Shown here: positions 11,741-24,800 of the stretch, in pieces
How the letters are laid out: each line of letters begins with the position of its first letter
Numbering within the stretch: the stretch's first letter is position 1
Source: Hydractinia symbiolongicarpus
Lineage: Eukaryota > Cnidaria > Hydrozoa > Anthoathecata > Hydractiniidae
Length of the DNA stretch: 64,000 bases
Assembly: GCF_029227915.1 (NCBI RefSeq)
Contig: NC_079878.1
Coordinates: forward strand, 19,406,001 to 19,470,000
Direction: 5' to 3'
Made by a program: the position numbers and the translations under genes
The notes under the pieces: generated by a model
Told to the model about the DNA's origin: nothing
What the model saw: only the letters and a program-made list of their open reading frames with translations
Databases searched by the model: none

Positions 11741-12430
11741 TCTGTATATTTGCTGCAATGTATTAAATCTCACCTGAAAATAGTAATAAAATAAATCACA
11801 AAGTTATAACATGGCACAAGAACTACTTTCACGTAATGTGATAAAAACAAAATTATTAATAGGTAAACAACTATGTGAGAAAAATGGGGGAGAACAAAAA
11901 CAAATTTTGCATGTATAATAAGAAAATATGTTTTTTGATTGGATGTCTCCACTCTCCAGTGGAGGATTTGAAGTATTGAATGTAGAAAAAGGAAGTTGTG
12001 TGGTTAAAGGGATGACCTAAGAAACAAGGGCTTTATCCAACGTGCAGGCTTTGTTACCAGCGCTAGCAATTAGTCATTATGACGGGTCTGTTTATGATAA
12101 AAAGGTAAAAAGATAAAAAGGTCATGTAATTCTTTCTCATTTTTTTTTGGCAATGCTAAACAGTTTTGGTAAACGAACAATAATAAAATATGTGCAGTGA
12201 TTAGCAAGGTTAGCAAGGAGAGAGAAAAAACCTTGCTTCTTTATTGCCGAAGGAGGTTAAGTTGCATGAATAATTGGATAATTATTATTGGTAGGTTAAT
12301 TGCATATTGATTGGCTGAGATAACCATTGCGATTTGAGAAAGTGGTGTAATCTAGCGTGTTGTGTTAAAAACCTTTTCTTCTCTCTCAATGTTTAGTAAC
12401 CAAAACCAGAAATCCAAACAAATTAAGGTA
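11741..12430. other. FUT8 upstream region, no feature recognised
   Basis: Sequence 5' of FUT8 on its strand. An acceptor-like TTTTCAG at 11774-11780 (minus strand) suggests that the ATG exon is preceded by an intron in the 5'UTR, but I cannot place the upstream exon or a promoter. Nothing else is recognised. Confidence 0.35.
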
Positions 12431-14010
12431 CTGAACCTACCCAAACCATTCAAGAACTAACGTTTACAGAAGAAGACATTAAAGATGCAATAAGTGAATT
12501 GTCTTCAAACTTGGCTACAGGTTCAGATGGTTTTCCGGCACTGCTTCTCCTTAATTATACAAAGAACAATTGTCAAACCCGCTCAAAATGCTATGGCAAG
12601 AATCGTATAACCAAGGACACATACCAAGCTTCCTTCTCAACGCATTAATTACACCAATTCACAAGAATGGAAGCCAAACTTCGGCTGTTAACTATTGTAA
12701 ATAGCACTAAACGTCCCACATTATTAAAATCTTTAAGAAAGTTGTAAGAAATAAAATTATTGCTTTCCTGGACACATAATATAACCTCTTTAATCCAACT
12801 CAGCATGTTTTTCATGCATCCAGATTGTGTTTTAAGCCAATTTCTCAGCCATTATGACACAATTATCAATTAAAAATGTAGACATAATTTATCTTGACTT
12901 TGCAGCGTTTAGCAAAGTCGATATAAACTTAAGTTTGGCAAAAGTTAAATACCTCGTCATACAAGGAAATATGTTAGACTGGATAACATTCATGCAAAAA
13001 CAGACTCAAATGGTCTGTGTAAATGGCAGCATCTCTTCACCAGTGCATGTTTTGTCTGGTGTTACACAGAGAAGTGTCTTAGGTCCTCTTCTCTTTATCA
13101 TTATCATGTATGATATCGATAAAGGCATTCATCAAAGCACACTCCTCTCAAGCTTTGCGGATGATACACGCTTGCTTCAACAAATACTCACCTTTAAGGA
13201 CTCAGATAATCTTCAAATGTCACTGAACCATGTTTATGCCTGGGCAAATCACAGCAATATGTTTTTTAGTGAAACAAAATTTGAATTATTACAATGGTAA
13301 AAATCACGAACTGAAGCAATCTACCTACAAGTCACCATCCGAAGAAACCATAACAACCAAGAATTATGTTAAGGACTTGGAGTAATCCTGAGCACTACAG
13401 TACCTTCATGATTCATATGAACAACTTTATAGAAAAAGGAAAACGATTGTCTGAATCCTTCGAGGGTTTCAATCAAGAGAACCAGTTGTAATGCTTACAC
13501 TATGAAGATCACTAGTTGTACATTGGTATAACAGTTATGACCACCCTCTTTGAAGTGTGGACTTTGTGAAATCACTTGAATCAGTATAATCAAGTTTTTT
13601 GTGAAAAATCTATGGTTCTGATAGAAAAAATCACTAGAATAATTTAAAGTTTTACAGAATTTATTCGTTACAACGAAGGAAGAAGAAATAGAAGAAGAGA
13701 CAAAACCACGGAAAGGAGGACTCTGCAAACTCCCAGAAGTGGTGTTATCTGCCAGCAGAAGTCACTTCTCCTTTCTGCACTCATTTTTTCGTTATCAAGC
13801 ACCCAGACTCTTTAACTCTCTTCCCAGAACGCTAATTGGATGCACAGTGGGAAAATTCAAAGCCATCTTCACAATTTTTTTCAGACTGTACCTGATGAGC
13901 CCCAAGTTTTATATATGCAACAAAATCAAGACCTAAACAACAGTCTCCTGACGGTATGGATCTATTCCACTAGGTACCTTTTGCAGGTATTTGGAGCGCA
14001 CAAGAAGACA
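12430..14010 (+). pseudogene. Degraded CR1/Jockey-like non-LTR retrotransposon (RT)
   Basis: Reverse-transcriptase pieces occur in order but in different frames. The first, near 12460-12560, has EEDIKDAISEL and TGSDGFPALLL, which is the start of the RT domain. Next comes an ORF at 12854-13300 with DFAAFSKVDINLS (the FDKVD region, motif A), SGVTQRSVLGPLLFI (SGVPQGSVLGPLLF, motif B) and SSFADDTRLLQQ (the FADD catalytic box, motif C). A C-terminal piece near 13740-14000 has APRLFNSLPRTL and QTVPDEP, typical of the end of these ORF2 proteins. Many frameshifts and stops show that it is dead. No endonuclease or 5' end is visible, so it is 5'-truncated. Confidence 0.85.
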
Positions 14011-15540
14011 CCATTGAGGTAATGCCGGTTGAGCACGACAGACATGAGTGACCCTACTCAAAAGATTATTAGAAGTATCAGAAGTAAGTATTAGCTACCT
14101 TCTCTTTTTTTAATTTTTCTTTTATTACCTCTGCATATTTTTTTAACCTGTATATAATTCGTAGCATATCTGATTTCTTTTGCTAAATATTTTTAAAATA
14201 GCTAACCATTCTCGGATCCTGGTTCTTGAAACATATTTAAATTCAGCACTAAAATTTATGAAAACATGCAAATTTTCATTTTTTTTTCACCAAGTACTGC
14301 CTCTATTAGTAGCCAAACTTTTGATGTTCTATGAAGAAATAACCACACAAATTAACTGCAGTGAAAATTTTTTATATTATATAATGTTTATATAATGTTT
14401 TTATGTTATATAATTTTTGCTGATAAATCCAAATATGCCACTCATTTTTCTCAAAAGTTCCTTGTTTTCTTTTTTAAAATTTGATAATGTTAACCCCCGG
14501 ATGTGAGAATATATAGGTAGCTAACTAGTTAGCTAGGTAGCTGCTATAGGTAGGTATTTTTTTGCAACAAGTTCGACCAATAACAATTGATAATGTATAT
14601 ACGGCTATATCTAGCGTACTAAGATAAAATAGAATAGAGAAGAGAACAAAGATGGAAAGACATCCATCGCATGCAAACAAAATATTTTTTAAACAACTTT
14701 ACACGTTTTGCGAAGGTTTCGATGTACACACCAAGTTTGTGAATAATTATGTCAGGTATTAAGTATAATATAGATTGTTGAGCCAACTCGACTTCAACTT
14801 ATTTTCCAATAATTTTTTCCCCACAATTTGTCTCATGAAAATCTGCCTGGCACGTTTAATTCAAGTTTTAGATTGTCGCTTCAGCTTCTTAAATGCTCTG
14901 TCGCTGTTAAAAAATTGTTAATAAAGTAACTAAAGGTAACCTACAATAACTTCCTATTTTTCACGTGTTTTTATGTTTTCTGGTTCTGCCTTGTCAGCAA
15001 TTTAGCGGCATAAAACAAAGCCAAAATGGTAACTCACGTTGTAAACAATTTGTTTCGCCGCGAAACAGGACAAGGAATGATATTTTGTGCTTTTTATATC
15101 CTTGAAAAGGTAAAGATTCATACAATGTACAAGATCAATATAAAAGGTTGCGGAACGGGAACAGGTCCCTATATTCGCAAGCGGAATATTTACATCATAC
15201 TCTAGACAAATATGGAGAGAACTTTCATTTGTTCCAATAGACAGTTTAGATAAGATATTAAAAAAGGTTCCTCGAGTGAAACGCAATCTCTTCCCCAGAG
15301 CTTTTTTATTAATTTCAAAGTTCAGACAGAGTTATGCCTTTCCTAAAAATTTGAGGATATAAAACTTACTAGAAATGGAAATAATGGTACTTTAATATCT
15401 TAAATTTATTGTTGCTGTTTTCTAGCCACCATATTTAACGATCTTGTTGATCTCTTATTACCGTCTAATAAGCAGGCTGTTGCAAAATGTTCGTGTGAAA
15501 CTGTAGGTAAACAAATGACCTTAACTTTAAATGAGCACTG
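14011..15540. other. Intergenic, no feature recognised
   Basis: AT-rich sequence. A minus-strand ORF of 94 codons (15002-15286) shows no family motif that I recognise and is not supported as a gene. Nothing else stands out. Confidence 0.4.
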
Positions 15541-15544
15541 AGAT

Positions 15545-15862
15545 GTAGTTCGATAATATTGTTCTGCTCGGATAATGAACATTGGCCTGATTAAGTATGA
15601 CAGCTTGCCCCAGTTAAGAACAGGACAGAAAATACATAATCAGGGTAACATAATCAGGACAGGCCAGCTTATTACTCAAAAAATATTATTTGGCACTTAT
15701 AAAAGGAACATAATCAGGGCAGGCCAGTTTATATACAACAGTGTAATATTATTTCTCACTTATTATAGAACGCACATAATCGGGGAAGGCCGGCTTATGT
15801 ATGACAGTCAAATAATATTTGAGACTTATAGAACAAATATAATCAGGGCCCACAGCTTTTAA
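15545..15862 (+). repeat. Imperfect 65-85-bp tandem repeat array
   Basis: About four diverged copies of a unit beginning with ACATAATCAGGGCAGGCCAG and continuing through an AATATTATTT core. The repeats leave an ORF open at 15575-15862, which reflects the repeat and is not a gene. A related piece (GCAGAACAATAT, CATAATCCGGCTG) occurs on the far side of the TIR element at about 18480-18540. The TIR element may therefore have inserted into a copy of this repeat family. Confidence 0.6.
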
Positions 15863-16655
15863 ATCATTTGTCATCACTTCCGACAAGCAAATAGCCCTGG
15901 TAGCAAAGTTGTTGTTTTTCTCAAATGAAACGAAATTTCTTGGCAAATACTAAATTTTTGGATTCGCAAGTTTAATAACTTTTCACCAAACTTAATTCCA
16001 GCAAAAAGAATAATTTAGGTTCCGTGAAATTTAGTTACTTCAAATTATATGATGTTAAAATGTATTTACTACAAGAGTAGTTTATACTAAGAATTACATC
16101 GATATTTTTTTCTTTCACCATGTCTAGTTTTTGGGGGTGTTCTATCTTCCAAAGAATGTTTAATTCACAAAAGTTCGAAGAAAATGCCAACCACAGCCTG
16201 CCTGGCCAGCCATTATTATATCAGTGTTCATAATCCAGTCACCACAACATAACCAGTGCAAAAAAAACTAATTGGACCATGCGTACAGTACAGTCTGAAT
16301 GTAATCTACCGCATACACGCTAATATCACACCTTTGCGTGGAGGACGGCAGTCGTTTGTTTTTTGTTATAATTAAATCTCTTAAGGGTTTTGCGAGTTAA
16401 TATTTGCGTGTTAAAAAACAATGCGCTCGCCAAGAAATATCAGAGCAATTATATTTCTTGTGATAGCGAGATGCATTGTGTAAATGTATTGATAAGCTAT
16501 TCCCTTAAGTATTAGCATGAAGTAATTAAATAATAAAAATCATGAAGTTTTATAATACATTGCGCCAGAATGTATTGTTGATTTAATTACTTGAAAAAAT
16601 TCCAGCGCTTTTAATTTAAGAAACATCGGAGAAGCATTGTTCACAACTATTAAAT

Positions 16656-16861
16656 GCCGCTTTTTCGTTTATAAACTTTTAAAATGTGATCTTAAAGAAC
16701 ATTTCTATCGCCGCTATTCGTTTTTAAACTTTTAAAAGAAAGGCGATCTAAAATACATTTCTATCGTCGCTTTATGTTTATAAACTTTTAAAATGCGATC
16801 TAAAAAACCATTTCTATCGCTGATTTTCTTTAAAATGCAATCTAAAAAAGCATTTCAATCG
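16656..16861 (+). repeat. Roughly 50-60-bp tandem repeat, about 4 copies
   Basis: Units share the order GTTTATAAACTTTTAAAATG, GCGATCTAAAA, CATTTCTATCG. The last copy is shortened. The array lies inside the TIR element just upstream of the RT fragment. Confidence 0.75.
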
Positions 16862-16932
16862 CACAGACAAATTTAACTTTTCTAGACAAATGATATTTCG
16901 TAAAAATACCTGAAACAAACAAATTAACTTTA

Positions 16933-18313
16933 ATGAAAGACTTTTTTGAAGAAAAAAAATTAAATTATACTGGCTATAAAAATTGTGGAGCTCGCGAAAA
17001 TAATCGTGGGACACACGATCCTTCGTGGAGATATTTAATCACTGCAATTCAAAATTTCAAAAGAGTAAATTTAGATTTAGAGAAAGCTTTTGATAGAGTG
17101 CCACGTAAAGTTATTTGGTGGGCTATGAGAAAATTAGGTGTGGATGAGTGGCTAGTTAGATGGTACAGTCTATGTACAGCAATGCTAGAAGTCGTGTCAG
17201 GATTAACGATTCACTTAGTGATGAATTTAGTGTAAATGTTGGTGTACATCAGGGTTCTGTACTTAGTCCTTGTTTATTCTAGTCTTAGAAGCGCTTTCGA
17301 TGGAGTTCAGAACAGGTTGTCCATGGGAGTTATTGTATGCAGATGATTTGGTTCTCATAGCAGAATCGATGGAAGAATTAGTTAAAAAGTTTGAGAAGTG
17401 GAAGAAAGGACTAGAAGAGAAAGGGCTAAAGGTAAACACAGCAAAGTCTAAAGTCATGATTAGTAGCATTGCAGCCAAGTGTGACCTTGTAGTTGGAAAG
17501 TGGCCTTGTGGAGGTTGCAGGAAATGGGTTGGTAGTAACTCAATTTTTTGTCAGACTTGCAAGCATTGGGTACATAAGAAGTGCAGTAGTATTAGTGGAA
17601 GGTTAAGAGCTGACATACAGTTTGTATGCAAGCGTTGCAAAGGTGAGATTATAGAGAATGAAGTATTTCCAGCTTTAATGATGTACAACAGTGGCTCGTT
17701 AGAGATAGTTGAGAACTTCTGTTACTTAGGTGATATGTTGGGCAGTGAAGGGGGTGTTGGTAGAAGTGTTACTTGCAGGATAGGTTCTGCTTGGAAAAAG
17801 TTCAGAGAGTTACTTCCTTTGTTGACTAGCAGAGTCCTGTCAATTGAGGTAAAAGGTAGGTTGTATGAGGCCTGTGTAAGAAGGGTTATGTTGTACGGTA
17901 GTGAGACATGGGCAGTGAAGCAGGAAGATCTTGACCGTTTAGAAAGGAATGATATGAGAATGGTTAGGTGGATGTGTAATGCCAGTCTGAGAGACAGAAA
18001 GAGTTCAGATGAGTTAAGAAGCAGGCTAAGTGTCTGTAGAATTAAAGATGTTATCCAGATAAGAAGATTGAATTGGCTGGGGCACTTGGAAAGAATGGAG
18101 GAGGATAATTGGGTAAGAAAGTGTAGAGACTTGATAGTTCCTGGGGCAAAGCCCAGGGGCAGACCGAGAAAGACTTGGCAGGAAATTATAAGGACAGATT
18201 TGATACAGCGGAAGTTGAGTTTAGATCTAACACAGTCTAGATCAGATTGGAAGAGGGTCATTAATATACCCCGGCCAACCCATGCTGGAAAAGGAATGTT
18301 AAGCCGAGAATGA
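16933..18313 (+). pseudogene. Non-LTR reverse transcriptase fragment with embedded PHD-like zinc finger
   Basis: The first part (16933-17235) carries NLDLEKAFDRVPRKVIWW, RT motif A. After frameshifts, VGVHQGSVLSP is motif B. A long ORF (17270-18313, 347 codons) begins with ELLYADDLVLIAES, motif C with the catalytic YADD. Unusually, a cysteine/histidine cluster follows at 17490-17645: CGGC, FCQTC, HWVHKKC, FVCKRC, arranged like a C4HC3 (PHD/RING-type) finger, before the thumb-like part (FCYLGDMLGS, YGSETWAV). The C-terminal region (RLNWLGHLERM, KPRGRPRKTW) is typical of this RT group. N-terminal endonuclease and 5' end are absent and motif A is out of frame, so it is not functional. It ends close to an ATGATGATGATG tail at 18311. 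Confidence 0.85.
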
Positions 18314-18479
18314 TGATGATGAGTAAAATAGATTGCTAAAATTGATCGCGTGGGGTCATTGTTTATCAGCGAGGCAATTATTTTCTTAAAAAAACAAAAG
18401 CTATCGCAATGTTATTGTTTTGTGTAACAATTCATACAAGTTTCGCGTCCGCGGTAGATTACATTCAGACTGTACTGTA

Positions 18480-20990
18480 CATAATCCGGCTGTCCCGGTT
18501 GTAAACTGGCCGTTTTTGCAATTTAGGCAGAACAATATCGTCATTATGGTAGGCTCCGTTCACGCTGTATTTTTGGCTTGTTTTTCTTTGTAAAACATGG
18601 CATCAAAAATTGGAAAGAAATTTTATCCCAGGATTTTCTATTGGAAAGACACAGAAGAAAAAAATAATTTTCTCTGTATTCTATTCGCCATTGGAGACCA
18701 CAGGCAAAATGAAACAGAAAGAAGAAATCGCAATATTGTCTCGTGTGGTTGATATTTATGATGATTAATGTTTATCACGCTCTGCCTTTTTTTATTTGCA
18801 TGATTATAGGGATTATTTTATATTATAAGCAAAAAACCCAACGGGGGAGAATGCACATTGTGATAGTTGAAGATAGTTGAAGCATTATAGAGATAATTAA
18901 ATTTAGAGCATAAAAGGGGAAGCTCTAAAAATTTAGGTATTCCAATTGTCTAGATCTGATAATGTCTCCGTAAGGAAACGACTAACTGTTTGAACATAGG
19001 AAAATAATCAAAAAGTAAGACAGCTATTGAGGCAAAGCTATATTCAGAAACAACAACAAGAAGAGGTCATTGTTGCAAAGAAATCTGATTACAGTAAGTT
19101 AAAACGTTTAAATTATAAAGAATAACACAGAAACTTTGATTGATTTATCTGATTTATCATGTTCGGAACTTTGTTAATACATTTATAAAAGCATTACGAT
19201 GGAAACACAGCTACAGATGCTCTCCGTCATTCATTATTTTTTCTGTAATGGCATAGATCCAGCAACCATGTGATGGATTTTGCTGTGTGTTTTTTTTCAC
19301 ATGATTCGTGCAATGAAATGTAATGGCGGTTCTGTAGGCTTAGAGAAATTGAGTATGCTATTTCTATGAAACATTTGAACATGTTCTGGTTGTCAGTTTT
19401 CAATAAAAGTTTTAGGATAATGTTTTCTCATGTATATCTTTCAATTTTTACTATAAAATAGGTACCTCAAAAAAAGTTGCCTACAAGGTGATTACGCGCC
19501 TTTAAACACACTTTTCCATTTTCGGGCTTTTTCTGTTTGTTTAACAAAAAATCTAGAAAAATCAGAGAAGGAGAATCAAAATATCCGAATACATGCTTTT
19601 AGTAAAAAATCTTAAAAACATTTTCATACAAAGCAGAAATAAAGGTTAACTGAGCAATGTTTTGTGTACTCACATATTTTATTCTCCGAGTTAAATTGTG
19701 AAGAAACTGAAAAACATGCAAAAAGGTTGTGTTTAACTTTTACAACAACAAATTCAAAGTTCCTCTCCTCCTAACAACTGATGTTGCAGTTTAAAAATTT
19801 TACAAGGACTATTCTTTCCCAAAACAATGGCCAATGTTTTGTTCAGGTTGCACAATCTTTAAAATAGATACAAAGAAAGAAAAGTAGGTTCGGACGAATT
19901 GTCTTTTAGAAAACATTCCCGTCAAAGATCTCAATTCATTTATCTAGCTAATCCATACTTATCAGAAATTACAAAAAGCTTCGGACCAAGTCGAAGCTAT
20001 CTTTTGTTGCCTCTATGTAAAGACTAATCAAACTTTATTTGAACTACTAACCTTATTTGACATTCATTTCGAGATGATGCTTGGTGTATAATTGAGCTGT
20101 TGTTGTTACCTAACCTGACACCAACTTAACTTACGCAACTCATATGTACAGCGCAAAAACGTTTTCCGTTTGTTTTGGTTTTTACAGTTTTATTCGAATA
20201 ACATTTTTTAAATAGGACAGTGTTCTTAAAAATAGCCACCTTGTTCCCAGAGCGTAGAGGAAGCAGGAAAAAAATTGGGATAAAAGAGACTGAGGGAATT
20301 TGAGTTATTGAGTTAAATAAGTGACACTTACGTCAAAAAATTTTTCTCCCGCTGTATAGTAGAAAATAGAAAATAATAATACGCGTTTAAATACCAAATT
20401 TGCTTTGCTTAGCTCCGCAATACAGATAATGTGTGTGTCTGCAAGCTACTTAAATCAAGCCGATGGTAAGTGTTGATATCAGTGAGTATAGAATAATGGT
20501 CCCCTTTTCTTGTTTATTCTTTTCTAATCTGAATTTTAACGCTTCATCTATTAATTTATTTAATACTCTTTTCCTTTTCACAATGTCACATGATACATTT
20601 AAACCAATTACAGGTCCGTATTTTTCAAGGCAGCCATTATGATTTGAGGGAAAACACACTGTTTCCGCAGTCATCTCTTCATAGATATTGGCTAAATTTT
20701 TCGAAGAATATTTGTGTGGTACTAAATGTTAATTGTGAAGAGTCTGATGGGGACTGTGCAATATAGCAAGCTAGCAACAAATACCACTTTCTCATAAAGT
20801 TTTTTTTAATGCTTGCTTTTAGTTGTTGTTTAGGCCAGTTCAGGATAATTTACAGATATGGAAACAGATTCCATGTTAAGAAATTGTTTCCTAGGGAAAA
20901 GTATTGGAAATAGTTTCCAAATACAGGACCAAAAGCTTCCCTCTGGTCACACAGGTTTTAGTTTGCAATAATGGGTTGTCAGCAAAAAAA
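18480..20990. other. Intergenic, no gene recognised
   Basis: AT-rich spacer. Short ORFs occur (for example plus strand at 18598-18753 and minus strand 20450-20674), but none shows a recognisable domain or splice context. I see no RNA gene. Confidence 0.4.
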
Positions 20991-20999
20991 TTAAGATGC

Positions 21000-21790
21000 C
21001 TGGAACAAGCAAACAGCTGTCATTATGGCAAAAAAATTATATTAATTAATTCACCCTTATAATATCTATGCATAATGGAACCTGGGGTATAAAATGATGT
21101 TGGACTTACATTATATAGAGCTTAAAAAGTTGATTAACAAATCTTTTTAAATTTTTTAAGAAGCTGTTATCGTTTTAAGATATATACATTTAAAGAATTT
21201 CGGATTTAATTATGCTGCATAAATTATGATGTCACATTTTAAGCAATAGCAAATTTAAACATTTTCTATCATCAGTAATTTTAGACCTGTTAAGGGATGT
21301 GTATTTAAACTTCATCAATGCATAGATATTAAAAGGGTGATAATTTTTTTTGCTAAACCAAGACCAAGGCCTCTTAATTTTTTTGTAAACATATAGTAAA
21401 GTCAGTAAACATATAAGGCCTATACAAGTTTGCACAAATATTTTTATTGCCAAACAAGTTGTGGATCCCAAGTTATTGGGTCAATGGAAAAAAATTAACA
21501 GGACTGGGACGAGCAAGCGAGTGTCATTTTGGCAAAAACATTTATGGTAATCAATTCACCTTTATAATATCTATGCATTGATAAAGTTTTAAATGCACAT
21601 CCTAACAGGTCTAGAATTACTAATAAGTGAAAATGTCAAAATTTGCTATTGCTTAAATATGATATCATAATTTATCCAACATAATTAAATTCAAAATTCT
21701 TTAAATGTGAATATTTTGAGAATGAAAATAGCTTATAAATATAAAAAAGATTTGTTAACCAACTTTTGAAGCTCTAATTCCAATATCAAT
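21000..21790. mobile_element. Foldback/MITE-like inverted repeat upstream of PHF10
   Basis: The segment at about 21125-21340 is, with mismatches, the reverse complement of about 21560-21790. Shared stretches include AAGCAATAGCAAATTT, GACCTGTTA and ATCAATGCATAGATATTA. In addition, a direct repeat (ATGGCAAAAA ... TAATATCTATGCAT) appears at 21020-21075 and 21520-21580. This forms a large imperfect stem-loop ending about 90 bases before the PHF10 start codon. No coding content was found. Confidence 0.75.
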
Positions 21791-21882
21791 TTACACCTCA
21801 GGTTTCCTTTAAACGAATATTGAAGGACTGTGGCCTTTGGTATTTTAATTTGAAGTGAATATTTTTAGAAATATATATCATT

Positions 21883-24800
21883 ATGGATATCGACAGTGAT
21901 GAGGACATGCCTTTAGCAAAAGTGATGAAACAAAAATCAGTTGGTGTGACTCAATATGAAGAAAATGCAGCTAAACTAGATAGTTGTGAAAAGAATAATG
22001 ACTGCAAGTACAATTGTGATATTGTTAATGAGAAGATTGCTAGAAAAGTAGCTACAGAAAAAAAGTGTCTTTTTGAGTATGAATGGCCAAGAAACCGTTC
22101 TGGAGATTATTTTATACTTGAAGAACAATTAATCCAGTTTTTGGATGTAGCTTTGGCAGACCAAAGACTAGAAAGTGATTAATGTTCTTTTTTCTTTTTA
22201 TCATTTTGTCCTGGATTATCTGAAGATTTTACTGTACTTTTGTAGATAGATTTATTTAAAAATTGACATAACTACAAGTGTAAAATGCTGAAAAGATATC
22301 TACCAGAAAATTCATTGAAACAATTATCTACTTTTTGCCATGCTTGAACTGTCTTTAGACAATATATGAGGGGTTTGTTTTTTGAGAAATGACTAATAAC
22401 TTCTTGAATGTGCAATTATTTAAATTTGAATTTTTTCTGTTAACTATGAAACAGGCCTTTGTGGTTAACATGGTTATTGAAAACATTATTTCGATTTGTC
22501 TGTTCATTATTTATATAATTATGGGAAGTTTATCATCTCTTCAACATGAGAGTTTGGTAGTAGCCTACTAAACTATCATGTTTAAGAACTGAAAGAAATG
22601 ATAAACTTTCAACAATAATAAAACATGGTGTCAGCCTTTTTGCACACAAATACCTGTCATGCCATAGTGATTTTAATGCATAAAATACAATTCAATTTAA
22701 TTTTGTGTTGTTTGTTATGTCATTACAAGAAAGAAAGTATGTAACCTTTTTTTGTTTCAGAACTAATAAAAAGACCTGTATCATCCTTAGAAGAAGATTT
22801 TCTTTGTGCACAAGGTGTGTGGACAAAATCATCAATACGAGAATGTAGGTAAAAAAAATTTTTCTTTAACATACCACCATTTTATTGTTTTTATTATTAT
22901 TATTTTGATTCATTGTAGCAAATAATGTTATCAAAACAGAAGATGCTTGTGAGTTTATGGCTGGATATTTTCCTAAACATTTTCAGGTATATATATATAT
23001 TTTTTTTACTTTCAAAGTATGTAGGAAACATTAATAAAATTTTTAAAGCCTGGCCATTGTGTTTACCCTTGAAATGCTTTGCAATAAGAACCCTACTAAT
23101 GTTAAAATTTGATTTTTTAATATTCACAAGTTAGCTGTTAGCAAAAAAAACTTAAAAATATGTTTTTTGTAATAAAGACATTCTTACATATCACAAAAAC
23201 AACAAGGCATATTACTTGAAATTTTTGGATAATTTTTAAAATAAATGTCCAAATCTAGTCCAAAAAATGATAATTAGATTAATGGTTGCTGCTGAACATT
23301 TGAAGCGCAACTTGTTATCAATCTTTAGTTCTCCTGGTTTTTCTTTAGCATCATTCATTGAGTGTATGCATAGGTATTCTTTCTCGTTCACCATTCTGAA
23401 ACAATATTGTGTTGTTTTTATTTGCAGACTTATATTGAACTTGTACATCGAACAGAAATGAAAAGACTTGTTTTGAGACAGGAAGCACAACGCGTAAGTT
23501 GTTTCGACGTTTTGAAAATTAGATTTAATCATTTACAAAAAAAAATAGTTTAGAGTTCAGATTAGTAGTGTGCAATTTTTTAATTGCAAATAAAAATGTT
23601 ATCTTCATTTGGAACGTTTAAAATTTGCTCATAAAAATTTTCAGGTGTAGATTTAAAAAAACTGTAAAAAGAGTCCAAAATCTTTGATCTTTTGCTACCA
23701 AGTTTTTTGAACAGGCGAATGTGAAGCAGAATTTGGAAAAATACACAAAATTATAATTTCAATTGCATGATGTGTTACTTGCCCCACATGTTTTTGAATT
23801 AAATTCTTTATCAAAAATAATAATTATGGTTATTACTAGTTCATTAACCTGTGGAAAAATCCACAGGTTAATGAAGATTTCTGTCTCTACTCACAGTTAC
23901 CATTTTGACTCACAGGCAGCCAAGCAGACAGAGAAAAAGAATCTTATTTGGTGGTGTGTTGTTTTTTATGTGCATTTGATATAATTATGTGGAGATGTAA
24001 CAAGGTGTAAGAGTCACACCAATACCTTTAAACTTGATACGATTACATACAATGTAGTGAGTAAATGATATTGATGTCATTTTTATTAAGATTGATGTTA
24101 TTTCTGGGAACATTCCAAACTTCATGAAAAGAGCATTGAAAGAAACAGTAAGATATAACTCACAACTTAACAGAGAACGCAAAGAAGAAAGATGTGCATA
24201 TTTTGATCTTCAAACTCAGGTATAATGGATATTAAGCAATGGTCTTTAAAATTTATTCACCACATGAGTTACGAATATCATTTAGAAATGCTGTTATAAC
24301 ACGAATAATTTATTTAGATTATACATTTACCACAAAAGAAGCGGAAATACAACCCTTCAAACAAGTCAAAGCGATCAGAATATCCTGTTGCATTGCTACC
24401 AGGACAGTATCAAGATTACTTTAAGAGGTACTGCCGTTTCCTTGCTTATTTTTGTTAGTGCCTGGTTTTGTTTTCCATTAGGTTTAAATTTTTCTGTAAC
24501 TTTTATCAGATATACTTCAGAAGAATTGAAAATGCTACCCTTAAACACAGTTACCCAACAATCTTCGATTCAACGAAAAGGAAAATCTACTACTGAGAAT
24601 ACAAGAGAGGTAACTTTCTTATGCTGTGTGTTGTATGTATATGATATGGTTGAAAACTTGATTTAAGTTCTAGACAAAGACATTAACACAGTAATTAAAG
24701 AAAGCAACACGTTTGATGCTGATTTTTTATTTGTTTATTTCTTCCTTCTATGAAAACTAAGCCTGAAGGTTTTCTTAGGATATTCTTAATTTTTGAGTAG

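Larger units (their letters stand above)
16284..18479. mobile_element. TIR-flanked DNA element with TA target sites, containing an RT fragment
   Basis: A perfect 29-bp inverted repeat bounds this segment: TACAGTACAGTCTGAATGTA plus ATCTACCGC at 16284-16312 and its reverse complement at 18451-18479. If the outermost TA on each side is the target duplication, the element body is 16286-18477 with termini CAGTACAGTC, as in Tc1/mariner-type MITEs. The interior has no transposase. It holds a tandem repeat (16656-16861), an internal hairpin near 16421-16483, and the RT fragment at 16933-18313, which presumably inserted into the MITE. Confidence 0.8.

Noticed and set aside
15002-15286. 94-codon minus-strand ORF
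   Set aside because: I considered a distant sliding-clamp or other conserved domain, but the motifs do not match. No supported gene.
17722-18261. 179-codon minus-strand ORF
   Set aside because: It is the antisense shadow of the reverse-transcriptase ORF.
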